Shown piece by piece: positions 35,277-44,113 of a stretch of 64,000 bases of DNA. The DNA lies in NCBI RefSeq assembly GCF_900115775.1, contig NZ_FOXS01000007.1, positions 124,001 to 188,000 on the forward strand. The letters are read 5' to 3'. The stretch's first letter is position 1; each line of letters starts with the position of its first letter. A model generated the notes under the pieces. That model was given only the letters and a program-made list of their open reading frames with translations. It was not told the DNA's origin and did not search any database. Origin of the DNA: Hymenobacter arizonensis. Its GTDB lineage: Bacteria; Bacteroidota; Bacteroidia; Cytophagales; Hymenobacteraceae. A program made the translations under genes and the position numbers.

Positions 35277-36305
35277 ATGAAGAAACCCTACTTAGCAGAA
35301 CTACTCAAGCGCTACCTGCACGACGATTGCACCGAGGGCGAAGCGTGGACCGTGGAGCAGTGGTACGAAGCGCGCGACATGCCCCGGCCCACACCCCCCA
35401 CGCCAGCCGAAGCTAACGCCGCCAAGGCCAGGATGTGGCGCCAAGTGCAGGCCCAGGTGCAGCCAAAGCCCGCGCTATGGCACTCGCCTGCACTGCGCTG
35501 GGCCGCGGCGGCTATTGTGGTGCTGGGTGTTGGGCTTTCCGTGCTCGTGGCCCTGCAGCGGCCGGCCGTGGGCACTAAGGCTGCTTTGAGTAGCGCCGCG
35601 GTGGTGCGCTTTGGCGCCGCCAATGGCTGGATTACCTGCACCAACCCAACCACAAAAGCAACCAAAGTCGCCTTGGCCGATGGCAGCACCGTGACCTTGC
35701 AGCCGAACAGCCGCCTGCACTACCCCAAGCGCTTCGACGGTCCGGACCGGCGCGTGACGCTCTCCGGTGAAGCCTTCTTTGAGGTGGCGCACGACGCGCG
35801 CCACCCCTTCCGGGTGCTGACCAACAAGTTGGAAACCACCGTGCTGGGCACCAGTTTCACGGTTCGGGCCTTCCCCGGGCAGGCCGAGGCAGCCGTGATG
35901 GTGCGCACCGGCCGCGTGCGCGTAGCCCCCAGCCCCGCGCCGTTGGCCGATGCCCAGCGGGCAACCCCGGCCGCCATTGTGCTGCTGCCCAACCAACAAG
36001 TGGTGTATTCGGCTGCCGCGCCGGAGCTGCGGCGCGAGCTGGTGGCACAACCGGCCCAGCTCGCACCCCAGCTGCTCACCTTCAACGAGCGGCCGGTGGC
36101 CGAGGTGCTGGCCTCGCTCCAGGCGGCGTACGGCGTGCCCATTCTCTACGACGGCGCCGCCCTGGCCAACTGCACCGTGAGCCTGGCTTTTGGGCGCGAG
36201 TCGCTCTTCGACAAACTGGACTTGCTCTGCCGAACGCTTGGCGCCAGCTACGAGCGCGAAGACGAGAAAATCGTCTTCCGCAGCCGCGGCTGCCACAGCG
36301 AATAG
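35277..36305 (+). CDS. FecR-type anti-sigma factor
   Basis: A 342-residue inner-membrane regulator. The first 70 residues are cytosolic and bind the sigma factor. One membrane helix spans about 73-93 (LRWAAAAIVVLGVGLSVLV). The periplasmic part has a FecR domain (VALADGSTVTLQPNSRLHYP, RVTLSGEAFFEVAHD, FRVLTNKLETTVLGTSF) and a C-terminal DUF4974-like domain (LLTFNERPVAEVLASLQAAY). I prefer the ATG at 35277 over the TTG 15 bases upstream. It transmits the state of the receptor's N-terminal domain to the sigma factor. Confidence 0.92.
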   Translation: MKKPYLAELLKRYLHDDCTEGEAWTVEQWYEARDMPRPTPPTPAEANAAKARMWRQVQAQVQPKPALWHSPALRWAAAAIVVLGVGLSVLVALQRPAVGTKAALSSAAVVRFGAANGWITCTNPTTKATKVALADGSTVTLQPNSRLHYPKRFDGPDRRVTLSGEAFFEVAHDARHPFRVLTNKLETTVLGTSFTVRAFPGQAEAAVMVRTGRVRVAPSPAPLADAQRATPAAIVLLPNQQVVYSAAAPELRRELVAQPAQLAPQLLTFNERPVAEVLASLQAAYGVPILYDGAALANCTVSLAFGRESLFDKLDLLCRTLGASYEREDEKIVFRSRGCHSE

Positions 36306-36359
36306 CGCACGGCCACACTTTCTCTTCATCTCAAAATTCCCACCAAATCCATTTCTTTT

Positions 36360-39300
36360 ATGAACCGTTCCTTACTGTTTTTTCGTCCTCTCGGGCGGGT
36401 TTATCATGCGGCGCTGGTGGTGCTGCTTATGCTGCTGGCTGCTGAAGCCGCGGTAGCCGGCGGGCCAAACGGGGACAATATTCTGGCCCGCCACGTGACC
36501 ATCAGTCTTGCCGAACAGCCGGTAAAAACGGTACTCAGCACCATCGAAAGCCAGGTTAATATTCACTTCCTATACAGCCAGCAGCTCATTGGTGCCGAGC
36601 GCCGCGTGAGCGTGGAAGCCGTGGACCAGCCCCTGAGTGGGGTGCTGCATTCCTTATTCGGCCCGCTGAATATTAAGTACGAAGTGGTGGCCAGCGGCAT
36701 TTTGCTGGCCCCCCTAACCCTCACGGTTACGCCAGCGGTGCTGGCGGCCGATGTGCCCATCAGCGGCCGGGTACTCGACGGCGATGGGCAGCCCATGGCG
36801 GGCGCCACCGTGCTGGAACAGGGCACCAACAACGGCACTGGCACCGATGGCCAGGGCCGGTTTTCGCTGCGGGTGCAGCCGGGCGCTACGCTGGTGGTTT
36901 CGGCTATCGGCTTCAAAACCCAACAAATTGTAGTGGGCACCCGCGAATACTTTGAGGTGCGCCTGGCCATCAGTGCCACCGACCTGACTGACGTGGTGGT
37001 GGTGGGCTCGCGCGGCCTGCCCCGCACCGACGTGGAGCGCCCCTCGCCCGTCGACGTGCTCAACGCCCGCGAGCTGCAGGCCACCGGCCAGGTCGACCTG
37101 GGCCAGCAGGTGCAGTTCAACTCGCCCTCTTTCAACTCGGCCAAAACCGGCGTGAATGGCGTGGCCAACTACGCCGACCCGGCCACGCTGCGCGGCCTCT
37201 CGCCCGACCAGGTGCTGGTGCTGGTAGACGGCAAGCGCCGCCACCAGTTTTCGGCCCTGAACCTGAACGTGACCGTGGGCTCGGGCACGGTGGTAACCGA
37301 CCTGAACGCCGTGCCCGCGCTGGCCATTGAGCGCATTGAGGTGCTGCGCGACGGCGCGGCCGCGCAGTACGGCTCCGACGCCATTGCCGGCGTTATTAAC
37401 CTCGGGCTAAACAAGAGCACGGGCATTGCCACGGTGCGCACCCAGTACGGCATTACCAAGGAAGGCGACGGCGCCCAGTACCTGGCCGGCGCCAACTACG
37501 GCCTGAAGCTGGGCAAAACCAACCCCGGCTACCTCAACATGACGCTGCAGTACCAGCGTCAGGAGCAAACCAATCGCAGCGACAACTACGTGGGCGGCAT
37601 TTATACGGCTTTTCCGGCGCTGCCGGCGCAGCCCTCGGCCACTCAAATCGCGAATGAAAACCGCATCCGGACGGAACGGGGCAGCATCTACCCCCAGGTG
37701 GGGCAGCCCTTCACAGTAGGCGTGTATGGCAGCAACCAGGCCAATATTTACCAAGGCTTCTACAACCTAAGCGTGCCCGTGGGCGGAGCCGGCTGGTCGG
37801 TTTATAGCTTTGGCGGGTATTCACGGAAGGACATTCTGGCCTACGGCTTCTTCCGCAACGCCCAGCCCAACAACGTAAACTACAGCCCCCGCCACCCCAA
37901 CGGCTACCTGCCCGAACTGCCCGGCCGCAGCGACGACTACTCGGCCGTGGTGGGCCTCAACCGCAAGCTGGCCGGCGGCTGGAACCTGGACTTCAGCACC
38001 GGCTACGGCTACAACTTCCTGGACCTGAACGCCAACAGAACCGCCAACCCGTCGATGGGGGCTGACTCTCCCACTGATTTTTTTGTGGGCCGCAGCGCCT
38101 TTGGCCAGAGCACGAGCGAGGTAAACGTGTCGCGCAACTACGAGGGATTGTTCGGCACCCAGTCTTTCAACGTTGCGTTGGGCAGCCAGTTCCGCGTCGA
38201 CCGGTTTGAGTTGGAGCGGGGTAGCCCGGAATCGTACTTCGTGGGGCCGTTTGCCCTGGCGGCGCCGGCTACCCCAACCACCCCCGCCCGCACGGCCAAG
38301 GCGCCCGGTTCCAGCGGCCGGCCCGGCATTGCGCCCGACGACGAAACCAACACCACCCGCACCAACGTGGGCGTGTACGTAGACGTGGAAAGCGACCTCA
38401 CCGAGCGCCTGCTGCTGACCACGGCCCTGCGCTATGAGAACTACTCGGATTTTGGCAGCAACATTTCGGGCAAGTTTGCTTCCCGCTTCAAGATTACGGA
38501 GGGTATTTCACTGCGCGGCTCCATCAACCGCGGCTTCCGGGCCCCGTCGCTGCAGCAAACTTTCAACAGCGTAACCACTTCTACGGTGCAGAGCGGCGAA
38601 ATCGTGCAAACCAAGCAGCTACGCAATAACGACCCGCGCTTAGTGCCCCTGGGCGTGGCCGCCCCCAAAGCCGAAACCTCCTGGAACTACAGCGTGGGCG
38701 TGGCCGCCAAGCTCACCGAGAACGTGCTGTTTACCCTCGACGCGTATCAAATCGACATTGCCGACCGCATCATCAACAGCGAGCGGCTGATTAAGGGCAG
38801 CGCGGCCACCAACACGGGCATCCGGGCCCTGCAAACGCCCGCTTTCACCGACATCAGCGAAATCCGCTTCTTCACCAACGCCATCGACACCCGCACCCGC
38901 GGCATCGACTTGGTGACCACCTACAAAACCGATTTCAGCGAGCGCAGCCGCCTGAGCACCAGCCTGGCCCTGACCTTCAACGCCACCAACATCGTGGGCA
39001 CCCGCGACACGCCCGCCGCGCTGCAGGCTGGCACCCCCAACCGCATTCTGCTGATTGACACCGTGAGCATCGGGCTGATTGAACGCGCCCAGCCCCGCCA
39101 GAAGATACTGCTCTCGGCCACGTATTCATTTGGCAAGTTCAGCATCACGCCCCGGGCTTCGTACTTCGGTTCGGTTACGGCGTTTGAGAAGCCGGTGGCC
39201 ACGGCGGCCCGTCCCAACCCGCCGCACATCAGCCAGAAGTTTGCCGGCAAGACGCTGTACGACTTAGCCCTGGTGTACAACCCCGCCAAGGTGGTATCGG

Positions 39301-39461
39301 TGACGCTGGGCGCCAACAACATCACCAACGTGTATCCCGACAAGGTGGACGCCGCCCGGTTTGCCAGCTACTCTAACGGCGAAATTCCCTACTCGCGCAA
39401 CGTGGCGCAGTTCGGCTTCAACGGGGCCTACTACTACGCCAACGCCACCCTGACGTTCTAA
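36360..39461 (+). CDS. TonB-dependent receptor with N-terminal signalling (STN) domain
   Basis: A 1033-residue outer-membrane transporter. Order: signal peptide (about 1-34), secretin/TonB N-terminal domain (about 44-115, VKTVLSTIESQVNIHFLY), carboxypeptidase-regulatory-like domain (about 131-205, ISGRVLDGDGQPMAGATV), plug (about 215-345, LRGLSPDQVLVLVDGKRRHQ, IERIEVLRDGAAAQYGSDA) and a 22-strand barrel ending YANATLTF. The STN domain links it to the FecR/sigma pair upstream. The substrate is unknown. No SusD partner follows, which favours a siderophore or metal chelate over a glycan. Confidence 0.94.
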   Translation: MNRSLLFFRPLGRVYHAALVVLLMLLAAEAAVAGGPNGDNILARHVTISLAEQPVKTVLSTIESQVNIHFLYSQQLIGAERRVSVEAVDQPLSGVLHSLFGPLNIKYEVVASGILLAPLTLTVTPAVLAADVPISGRVLDGDGQPMAGATVLEQGTNNGTGTDGQGRFSLRVQPGATLVVSAIGFKTQQIVVGTREYFEVRLAISATDLTDVVVVGSRGLPRTDVERPSPVDVLNARELQATGQVDLGQQVQFNSPSFNSAKTGVNGVANYADPATLRGLSPDQVLVLVDGKRRHQFSALNLNVTVGSGTVVTDLNAVPALAIERIEVLRDGAAAQYGSDAIAGVINLGLNKSTGIATVRTQYGITKEGDGAQYLAGANYGLKLGKTNPGYLNMTLQYQRQEQTNRSDNYVGGIYTAFPALPAQPSATQIANENRIRTERGSIYPQVGQPFTVGVYGSNQANIYQGFYNLSVPVGGAGWSVYSFGGYSRKDILAYGFFRNAQPNNVNYSPRHPNGYLPELPGRSDDYSAVVGLNRKLAGGWNLDFSTGYGYNFLDLNANRTANPSMGADSPTDFFVGRSAFGQSTSEVNVSRNYEGLFGTQSFNVALGSQFRVDRFELERGSPESYFVGPFALAAPATPTTPARTAKAPGSSGRPGIAPDDETNTTRTNVGVYVDVESDLTERLLLTTALRYENYSDFGSNISGKFASRFKITEGISLRGSINRGFRAPSLQQTFNSVTTSTVQSGEIVQTKQLRNNDPRLVPLGVAAPKAETSWNYSVGVAAKLTENVLFTLDAYQIDIADRIINSERLIKGSAATNTGIRALQTPAFTDISEIRFFTNAIDTRTRGIDLVTTYKTDFSERSRLSTSLALTFNATNIVGTRDTPAALQAGTPNRILLIDTVSIGLIERAQPRQKILLSATYSFGKFSITPRASYFGSVTAFEKPVATAARPNPPHISQKFAGKTLYDLALVYNPAKVVSVTLGANNITNVYPDKVDAARFASYSNGEIPYSRNVAQFGFNGAYYYANATLTF

Positions 39462-39483
39462 CGGGCATTCGGACTTATGGTAA

Positions 39484-39587
39484 TGAACGTCATGTCGAGC
39501 GCGGCCGAGACATCTCGCGTGCAGCAGTAATTTAATCGGTACAACGACGCGAGCGAGATGTCTCGGCTGCGCTCGACATGACGTTCT
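39484..39587. repeat. Intergenic inverted repeat, type A, copy 2
   Basis: Arms GAACGTCATGTCGAGCGCGG and the matching ...GCGCTCGACATGACGTTC side pair over about 35 bases. The centre (AATTTAATCGGTACAACGA) resembles copy 1. It fills most of the gap between the TonB receptor and AEC transporter genes. Confidence 0.85.
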
Positions 39588-39603
39588 TTCATTTCCCAAC
39601 CCC

Positions 39604-40512
39604 ATGACAAACCTGGTTCTGCTGCTGGTATGCCTAGGGTTGGGCGCGGCGCTGCGGCGCTGGCGGCTGGTGCCGCCCGGCTCGCACGTCATCCTCAATC
39701 AGGTACTCATAGCCGTGCTGCTGCCGGCCCTCACCTTTCTGCATTTGGCGGAGGCCCAGCTCGACCAGCGGTTTTTGCTGCCCATGCTCATGCCCTGGCT
39801 GATTTTTGGGGCCGGCTGGCTGTTTTTCGCGGTCCTGGGACGGCACTTAGCGCTGCCCCGCGGCACGGTGGGCGCCCTGATTTTGACTGGTGGAATTAGC
39901 AGCGTGTCGTTTGTGGGGTTTCCCATTTTTGAAATGCTCTACGGCAAGCCCGGCCTTGAAATGGGCATAGTGATGAGTCTTGGTGGCTCGATTTTGATTT
40001 GTGTAACGCTGGGCGTAGTGGTGGGCTCGTGGTACGGGGAGGCCAAACCGTCGTGGCGCGCCATGGGCTTGAATGTGCTGCGGTTCCCGCCATTTTTAGC
40101 CTTCGTGCTGGCCGTGGGGGCCAATGCGGCGGGCTACCGGCACCCGGCCCTGGTGCGCGGCGTGCTGGAGCGGCTGAGCTCGCCGTTTCCAGTTATTGCC
40201 CTGCTTTCGGTGGGCCTGCAAATGCGCTTGGTAGTGCCCCGGGCACAAGTGCGACTGCTGAGTCTCGGGCTGGGCTACAAGCTGCTGCTGGCGCCTTTGC
40301 TGGTGTGGGCCGTGTACCAGGGCCTGGCTCAGCGGCACGGCTCCACGGTCGACCTTTGCGTGCTGGGCGCCGCCATTGGCCCCATGAACACCGCCGCGGC
40401 CGTGGCCGACCGCTACGGCCTCGACCCGCCCCTGGCCGCCCAAATGGTAGGCCTGGGCATTCCGCTCTCGCTGCCGCTGCTGGCCCTGTTGGGATGGTGG
40501 CTGAACAACTAA
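39604..40512 (+). CDS. AEC-family permease (auxin efflux carrier superfamily)
   Basis: A 302-residue inner-membrane transporter with about ten helices in two inverted repeats. Family features are LNQVLIAVLLPALTFLHLA near residues 32-50, GGISSVSFVGFPIFEMLYG with the unwound proline, and PMNTAAAVADRYG in the second repeat. Substrates in bacteria are small organic acids such as malate or malonate; none can be assigned. A second carboxylate-type transporter gene follows in the same direction, so a joint role in organic acid traffic is possible. Confidence 0.86.
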   Translation: MTNLVLLLVCLGLGAALRRWRLVPPGSHVILNQVLIAVLLPALTFLHLAEAQLDQRFLLPMLMPWLIFGAGWLFFAVLGRHLALPRGTVGALILTGGISSVSFVGFPIFEMLYGKPGLEMGIVMSLGGSILICVTLGVVVGSWYGEAKPSWRAMGLNVLRFPPFLAFVLAVGANAAGYRHPALVRGVLERLSSPFPVIALLSVGLQMRLVVPRAQVRLLSLGLGYKLLLAPLLVWAVYQGLAQRHGSTVDLCVLGAAIGPMNTAAAVADRYGLDPPLAAQMVGLGIPLSLPLLALLGWWLNN

Positions 40513-40605
40513 AGGCCGCATGCCGGCCAATTGGGTTCCGACTACCCATTTTTACCCTTTCAAACCAGGCTGGCTCCCTTCTGGCCCGCCCTACGCTCCC
40601 AAGTC

Positions 40606-41919
40606 ATGACACTACAAAAACTCACCCGCAACCTCACCCTTTGGGTGTTGTTGGCCATTGTGGCCGGGGCGCTGCTGGGGCACTTTGCGCCGCCCACTGC
40701 CGTGAGGATGGAATCGCTCGGCAAGGGCTTTATCGATGTGGTTAAGCTGTTCATCAACCCCATCATCTTCCTCACCATTACGCTGGGCATCAGCACCATG
40801 GGCGACCTTAAGAAGGTGGGGCGCATTGGAGGCAAGGCCTTGCTGTACTTTGAGATTGTGACTACGCTGGCGCTGCTCATTGGCGTGGTGGTGGCGGCCG
40901 TGGTGCGCCCCGGCGATGGCGTGGCCGTGGGCAGCCTGAGCGGGGCGGCCGTGGGCGAGTACACCAAGCGGGCGGGCACGTTTTCCTGGGGGCATTTCCT
41001 GGCCGACAACCTGACCCTACAGGTGCTGCTCATTGCCATCGTTCTTGGCATTGCCCTCAGCAAGTATGGCGGCCGCAAGCCCATCATTCACGTCCTGAAA
41101 ACCGCTTCCAAATATGTGTTTCGGGGGCTGCACTTTGTGATGCTGTTCGCGCCCATTGGGGCATTTGGCGGCATGGCCTACACCATTGGCAAGTACGGCA
41201 TTGCCACGCTGCTGCCCCTGGGCAAATTGATGGTGACGGTGTACCTGACCATGGCGGTGTTCATTTTCTTGATTTTGGGCAGCATTCTGCGCTTTGCGGG
41301 CATTGGCATGTGGTCGTTTCTCAAGTACATCAAGGCCGAGCTGCTCATTGTGCTGGGCACTTCGTCGTCGGAAGCCGGCCTGCCGGGCCTCATGGAAAAG
41401 CTGGAAGGCATGGGCTGTGCCCAGCCGGTGGTGGGGCTGGTGGTGCCCACAGGCTACTCCTTCAACCTTGATGGCACCACCATCTACCTCTCTCTGGCCA
41501 CGCTGTTTTTGGCCCAGGTGTTCCACGTCGACTTATCGACCGGCCAGATTATTACCATGATGGGCATCCTGATGGTCACCAGCAAGGGCGCTGCCGGCGT
41601 GGCGGGCAGCGGCTTTGTGGTGCTGGCCAGCACGCTCACGGCCATGAAAGTGATTCCAGTGGAAGGCCTGGCCCTGTTGCTGGGCGTGGATAGGTTTATG
41701 TCAGAAGCCCGCTCCATCACCAACTTCATTGGCAACGGGGTGGCCACCATCTTCCTGGCCCACAACGAAGGCGCCCTCGACCACGACATGGCCGAAGCCG
41801 TGCTGGGCAAACGCCTGAAGCCCCTGCGCCTGAACTTCCGGCGCCGGCGCGACCTAAGCAGCGGCGAATACCTGGGCGAAGTAGCCGAGGAAGTAGCCGA
41901 AAAAGCCGAGCCGCAGTAG
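40606..41919 (+). CDS. Dicarboxylate/amino acid:cation symporter (DctA/GltP family)
   Basis: A 437-residue inner-membrane symporter with eight helices and two re-entrant loops. Hallmarks: LGTSSSEAGLPGLMEKLE (serine-rich hairpin HP1), GYSFNLDGTTIYLS in helix 7, LMVTSKGAAGVAGSGFVVLA (HP2) and DRFMSEARSITNFIGNGVAT in helix 8. Arg in DRFMSEAR and the substrate-binding Asp/Asn are present, as in C4-dicarboxylate carriers. I begin at the ATG at 40606; the 25 codons upstream are not conserved in character. Likely takes up succinate, fumarate, malate or glutamate with H+ or Na+. Confidence 0.92.
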   Translation: MTLQKLTRNLTLWVLLAIVAGALLGHFAPPTAVRMESLGKGFIDVVKLFINPIIFLTITLGISTMGDLKKVGRIGGKALLYFEIVTTLALLIGVVVAAVVRPGDGVAVGSLSGAAVGEYTKRAGTFSWGHFLADNLTLQVLLIAIVLGIALSKYGGRKPIIHVLKTASKYVFRGLHFVMLFAPIGAFGGMAYTIGKYGIATLLPLGKLMVTVYLTMAVFIFLILGSILRFAGIGMWSFLKYIKAELLIVLGTSSSEAGLPGLMEKLEGMGCAQPVVGLVVPTGYSFNLDGTTIYLSLATLFLAQVFHVDLSTGQIITMMGILMVTSKGAAGVAGSGFVVLASTLTAMKVIPVEGLALLLGVDRFMSEARSITNFIGNGVATIFLAHNEGALDHDMAEAVLGKRLKPLRLNFRRRRDLSSGEYLGEVAEEVAEKAEPQ

Positions 41920-41933
41920 CCGCAGTAGTGCGA

Positions 41934-42035
41934 AGTAGCGCGACCGTGCCCGGCAGGGACTCTGTAGTTCGCGTCCCCACGCCGTTCAACGGATTCGAAA
42001 TGCGCGGGGACGCGAACTACAGAGTTCGCGCTACT
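41934..42035. repeat. Intergenic inverted repeat, type C, copy 2
   Basis: Outer arms AGTAGCGCGA / TCGCGCTACT and inner arms CTGTAGTTCGCGTCCCC / GGGGACGCGAACTACAG pair around a 26-base centre. It is a close relative of the copy at 10181-10273. It lies 17 bases ahead of the molybdate transporter start. Confidence 0.85.
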
Positions 42036-42052
42036 GCCCGACCTTTGCCCCT

Positions 42053-43225
42053 GTGGAATTGCCAACACTCACTCGCCCCGCTCCTGCCCGCCCGCCCATT
42101 CGCTTCGACCGCAACGAACTGGCCGGCGCCTTTGGCGACTTAGGCACCGACTTACCGCTACTCATCGGCGTCATTGCCGCCTCGGGCGTGGACAGTGCCG
42201 GCGTGCTCATCCTGTTCGGGCTGATGCAGGTGTTTTCGGGACTGTGGTACCGCATGCCCATGCCCGTGCAGCCGCTCAAGGCCTTTGCCGCGCTGGTGAT
42301 TGCCCAGAAGATACCGGGCCGCATCATTTTTGGGGGCGGACTGGCCATTGGGGTCAGCATGTTTCTGCTTTCGGTAACGGGGCTGATTGATGCACTGGCG
42401 CGGCTGGTGCCCAAGCCGGTGGTGCGGGGCATTCAGTTTGGGCTGGCCCTGCAGCTGGCCACGCTGGCGCTTAAAGAATACGTGCCTGCCTATGGCGTGC
42501 CGGGCTTTGCGCTGGCGGCCGTCGCGTTTGTGGTGACGGTGGCGCTACTGGGCAACCGACGCTGGCCGGCTGCCCTGGTCGTCATTGCCCTGGGCGTGGC
42601 GTATGCACTGGTTTTTAGGCTCGATTTGGCTACAGCTCAGCGAGCAATAGGCCTGCACCTGCCCTCCTGGCACATTCCCCAAACGGCCGATATTCTCACC
42701 GGCGCCGTGCTGCTGGCGCTGCCCCAGATACCGCTGTCGCTGGGTAATTCGGTGCTAGCCACGCGACAGATTGCGGCCGACTACTTCCCGGAACGCAACC
42801 TGACGGTGCGCAAAATCAGCTTCACGTATTCGCTGATGAACCTGGTGAGTCCTTTTTTCGGGGGCTTCCCGGTGTGCCACGGCTCGGGCGGCATGGTGGG
42901 GCACTACGCGTTTGGGGCCCGCACGGGCGGCTCGGTGGTGATATACGGCGGGTTGTTTTTGGTGCTGGGCTTGTTTTTCAGCCAGGGGTTTCAGCAGGTG
43001 GTTCAGATATTTCCGCTGCCTATTCTGGGCGTGCTGCTGCTGTTTGAGGCCCTAACTCTGGCAACGCTGCTGCGCGACATGAGCGGCCGGCCCGCCGACT
43101 GGCTGGTGGCGCTGCTGGTGGGCCTGCTCTGCGCCGGGCTGCCCTATGGCTACCTCGTGGGGCTGGTGGTAGGCACGGCCGTGTACTACGCCATGCAGCG
43201 CGGCTGGGTGGGGCTAGGTAAGTAA
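42053..43225 (+). CDS. MOT1-type molybdate transporter
   Basis: A 390-residue membrane protein of the MOT1/sulfate-permease-like family without STAS domain. N-terminal RNELAGAFGDLGTDLPLLIG is the family's signature, and the second signature lies in LSLGNSVLATRQIAADYFPE (residues about 227-246). Further match: GGFPVCHGSGGMVGHYAFGA. About ten helices. The expected role is high-affinity molybdate uptake, which suits the molybdenum cofactor genes and the FdhF-like enzyme in the window. The start is a GTG at 42053, close behind a hairpin repeat. Sulfate as substrate cannot be excluded. Confidence 0.88.
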   Translation: MELPTLTRPAPARPPIRFDRNELAGAFGDLGTDLPLLIGVIAASGVDSAGVLILFGLMQVFSGLWYRMPMPVQPLKAFAALVIAQKIPGRIIFGGGLAIGVSMFLLSVTGLIDALARLVPKPVVRGIQFGLALQLATLALKEYVPAYGVPGFALAAVAFVVTVALLGNRRWPAALVVIALGVAYALVFRLDLATAQRAIGLHLPSWHIPQTADILTGAVLLALPQIPLSLGNSVLATRQIAADYFPERNLTVRKISFTYSLMNLVSPFFGGFPVCHGSGGMVGHYAFGARTGGSVVIYGGLFLVLGLFFSQGFQQVVQIFPLPILGVLLLFEALTLATLLRDMSGRPADWLVALLVGLLCAGLPYGYLVGLVVGTAVYYAMQRGWVGLGK

Positions 43226-43278
43226 AGACGCGGCCCGCCGACCTTTTGAGCGCTGGCAGGCCACGTCAGGATTCTCAT

Positions 43279-43692
43279 TTAGGCTGCGGACACCACATCC
43301 GGGCCGGGTTCCAGAATGCACAAGGGCCGCTTGTGCTCGTCTACGGCTACAAACGTGAATAGGCCCGTGACGGCCTTGTGGCGCTCGTCGGAATACATCT
43401 GCTCCACAAACAGCTCAACGCGCACTTTCAAACTGGTTCGGCCCACGTGTTCTACGGTGCCCACCAGCTCCACCAATGAGCCGCCCGGAATGGGGTGCGT
43501 GAAATCGACCCGCTCGGAGGAAACGGTGACCATTTTCAAACGCGAAAAGCGAGTGGCCGTGATAAAGCCAACCTCGTCCATGAGCATAAGGGTGGTACCG
43601 CCGAAAAGGGTATCGTAGTGGTTGGTGGTGTTGGGGAAGACGGCTTTGAAAATACGCGTCTCGGCGCGGGCAATGCGGTCGGCAAGGAGCAT
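43279..43692 (-). CDS. Hotdog-fold acyl-CoA thioesterase (YciA-like)
   Basis: A 137-residue hotdog protein. It carries the family motif NTTNHYDTLFGGTTLMLMDE (residues about 20-39), followed by VDFTHPIPGGSLVEL and GTVEHVGRTSLKVRVEL. It hydrolyses acyl-CoA thioesters in the cytoplasm; the chain-length preference is unknown. I start at the ATG at 43692 (MLLADRIARAETRI), and the open frame upstream lacks conserved character. It is the first gene downstream of the cobalamin riboswitch on the same strand, with about 155 bases between, which is odd for an enzyme with no known B12 link. Confidence 0.9.
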   Translation of the reverse strand: MLLADRIARAETRIFKAVFPNTTNHYDTLFGGTTLMLMDEVGFITATRFSRLKMVTVSSERVDFTHPIPGGSLVELVGTVEHVGRTSLKVRVELFVEQMYSDERHKAVTGLFTFVAVDEHKRPLCILEPGPDVVSAA

Positions 43693-43844
43693 GGGTCGGG
43701 GCAAAAAAGGTGGAAACGACTTTGGCTTGCTTTCAACCCAGTTTGCTTTGAACCCGCCACCGGATGCACCACGCCCCAGCCACGCCCAAGCGCGGCGGCA
43801 CTGCACAGCCGATGCCAGCCCCAAAGCGCGAGGGCAGCATCACT

Positions 43845-44075
43845 CGGCGGCCGGCAGGTCTCCTGACTTGTTTCGGGTGAGCCCCACCCTTCTCGGCCCG
43901 CATACAGCGAGCCAATGGGCATGTGCGGGGCCACCTGCTCCGGCCCACCCGGGCCGGGAAATTTACAGTAGCGCGTCTGTTCGGGAGTTGCACCCGATTC
44001 CCTTTTAATTTCCGTCGGGGCCGAGGCCCCGGCCGAAAACCGTCCGCTGATTGAAGGAAATCAAACCGAAAACCA
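43845..44075 (-). ncRNA. Cobalamin (B12) riboswitch, apparently without a cobalamin gene
   Basis: Read on the minus strand it has the B12-box elements in order: AAAAGGGAATCGGGTGCAA, the ACTCCCGAACAG turn, ACTGTAAATTTCCC, and the 3' element AGTCAGGAGACCTGCC ending at 43853. A -7-like box, TACCTTCG, at 44089-44082 lies just upstream. It begins about 40 bases after the stop of the MFS gene ending at 44114 and is followed by the thioesterase gene. Boundaries are approximate to within 20 bases. Confidence 0.88.
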
Positions 44076-44081
44076 ACGAGG

Positions 44082-44089
44082 CGAAGGTA
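44082..44089 (-). promoter_or_regulatory. Candidate -7 box for the cobalamin riboswitch transcript
   Basis: On the minus strand this reads TACCTTCG, one mismatch to TAnnTTTG. It stands at the expected distance ahead of the riboswitch 5' end, which suggests the riboswitch has its own promoter separate from the MFS gene. Confidence 0.35.
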
Positions 44090-44113
44090 GTCGGTTTTCC
44101 AGCAACTGCCGGC

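Noticed and set aside
43733..43993. Small minus-strand open frame in and after the cobalamin riboswitch
   Set aside because: Its translation is low complexity and runs through the conserved riboswitch core, which is the better explanation of the sequence.
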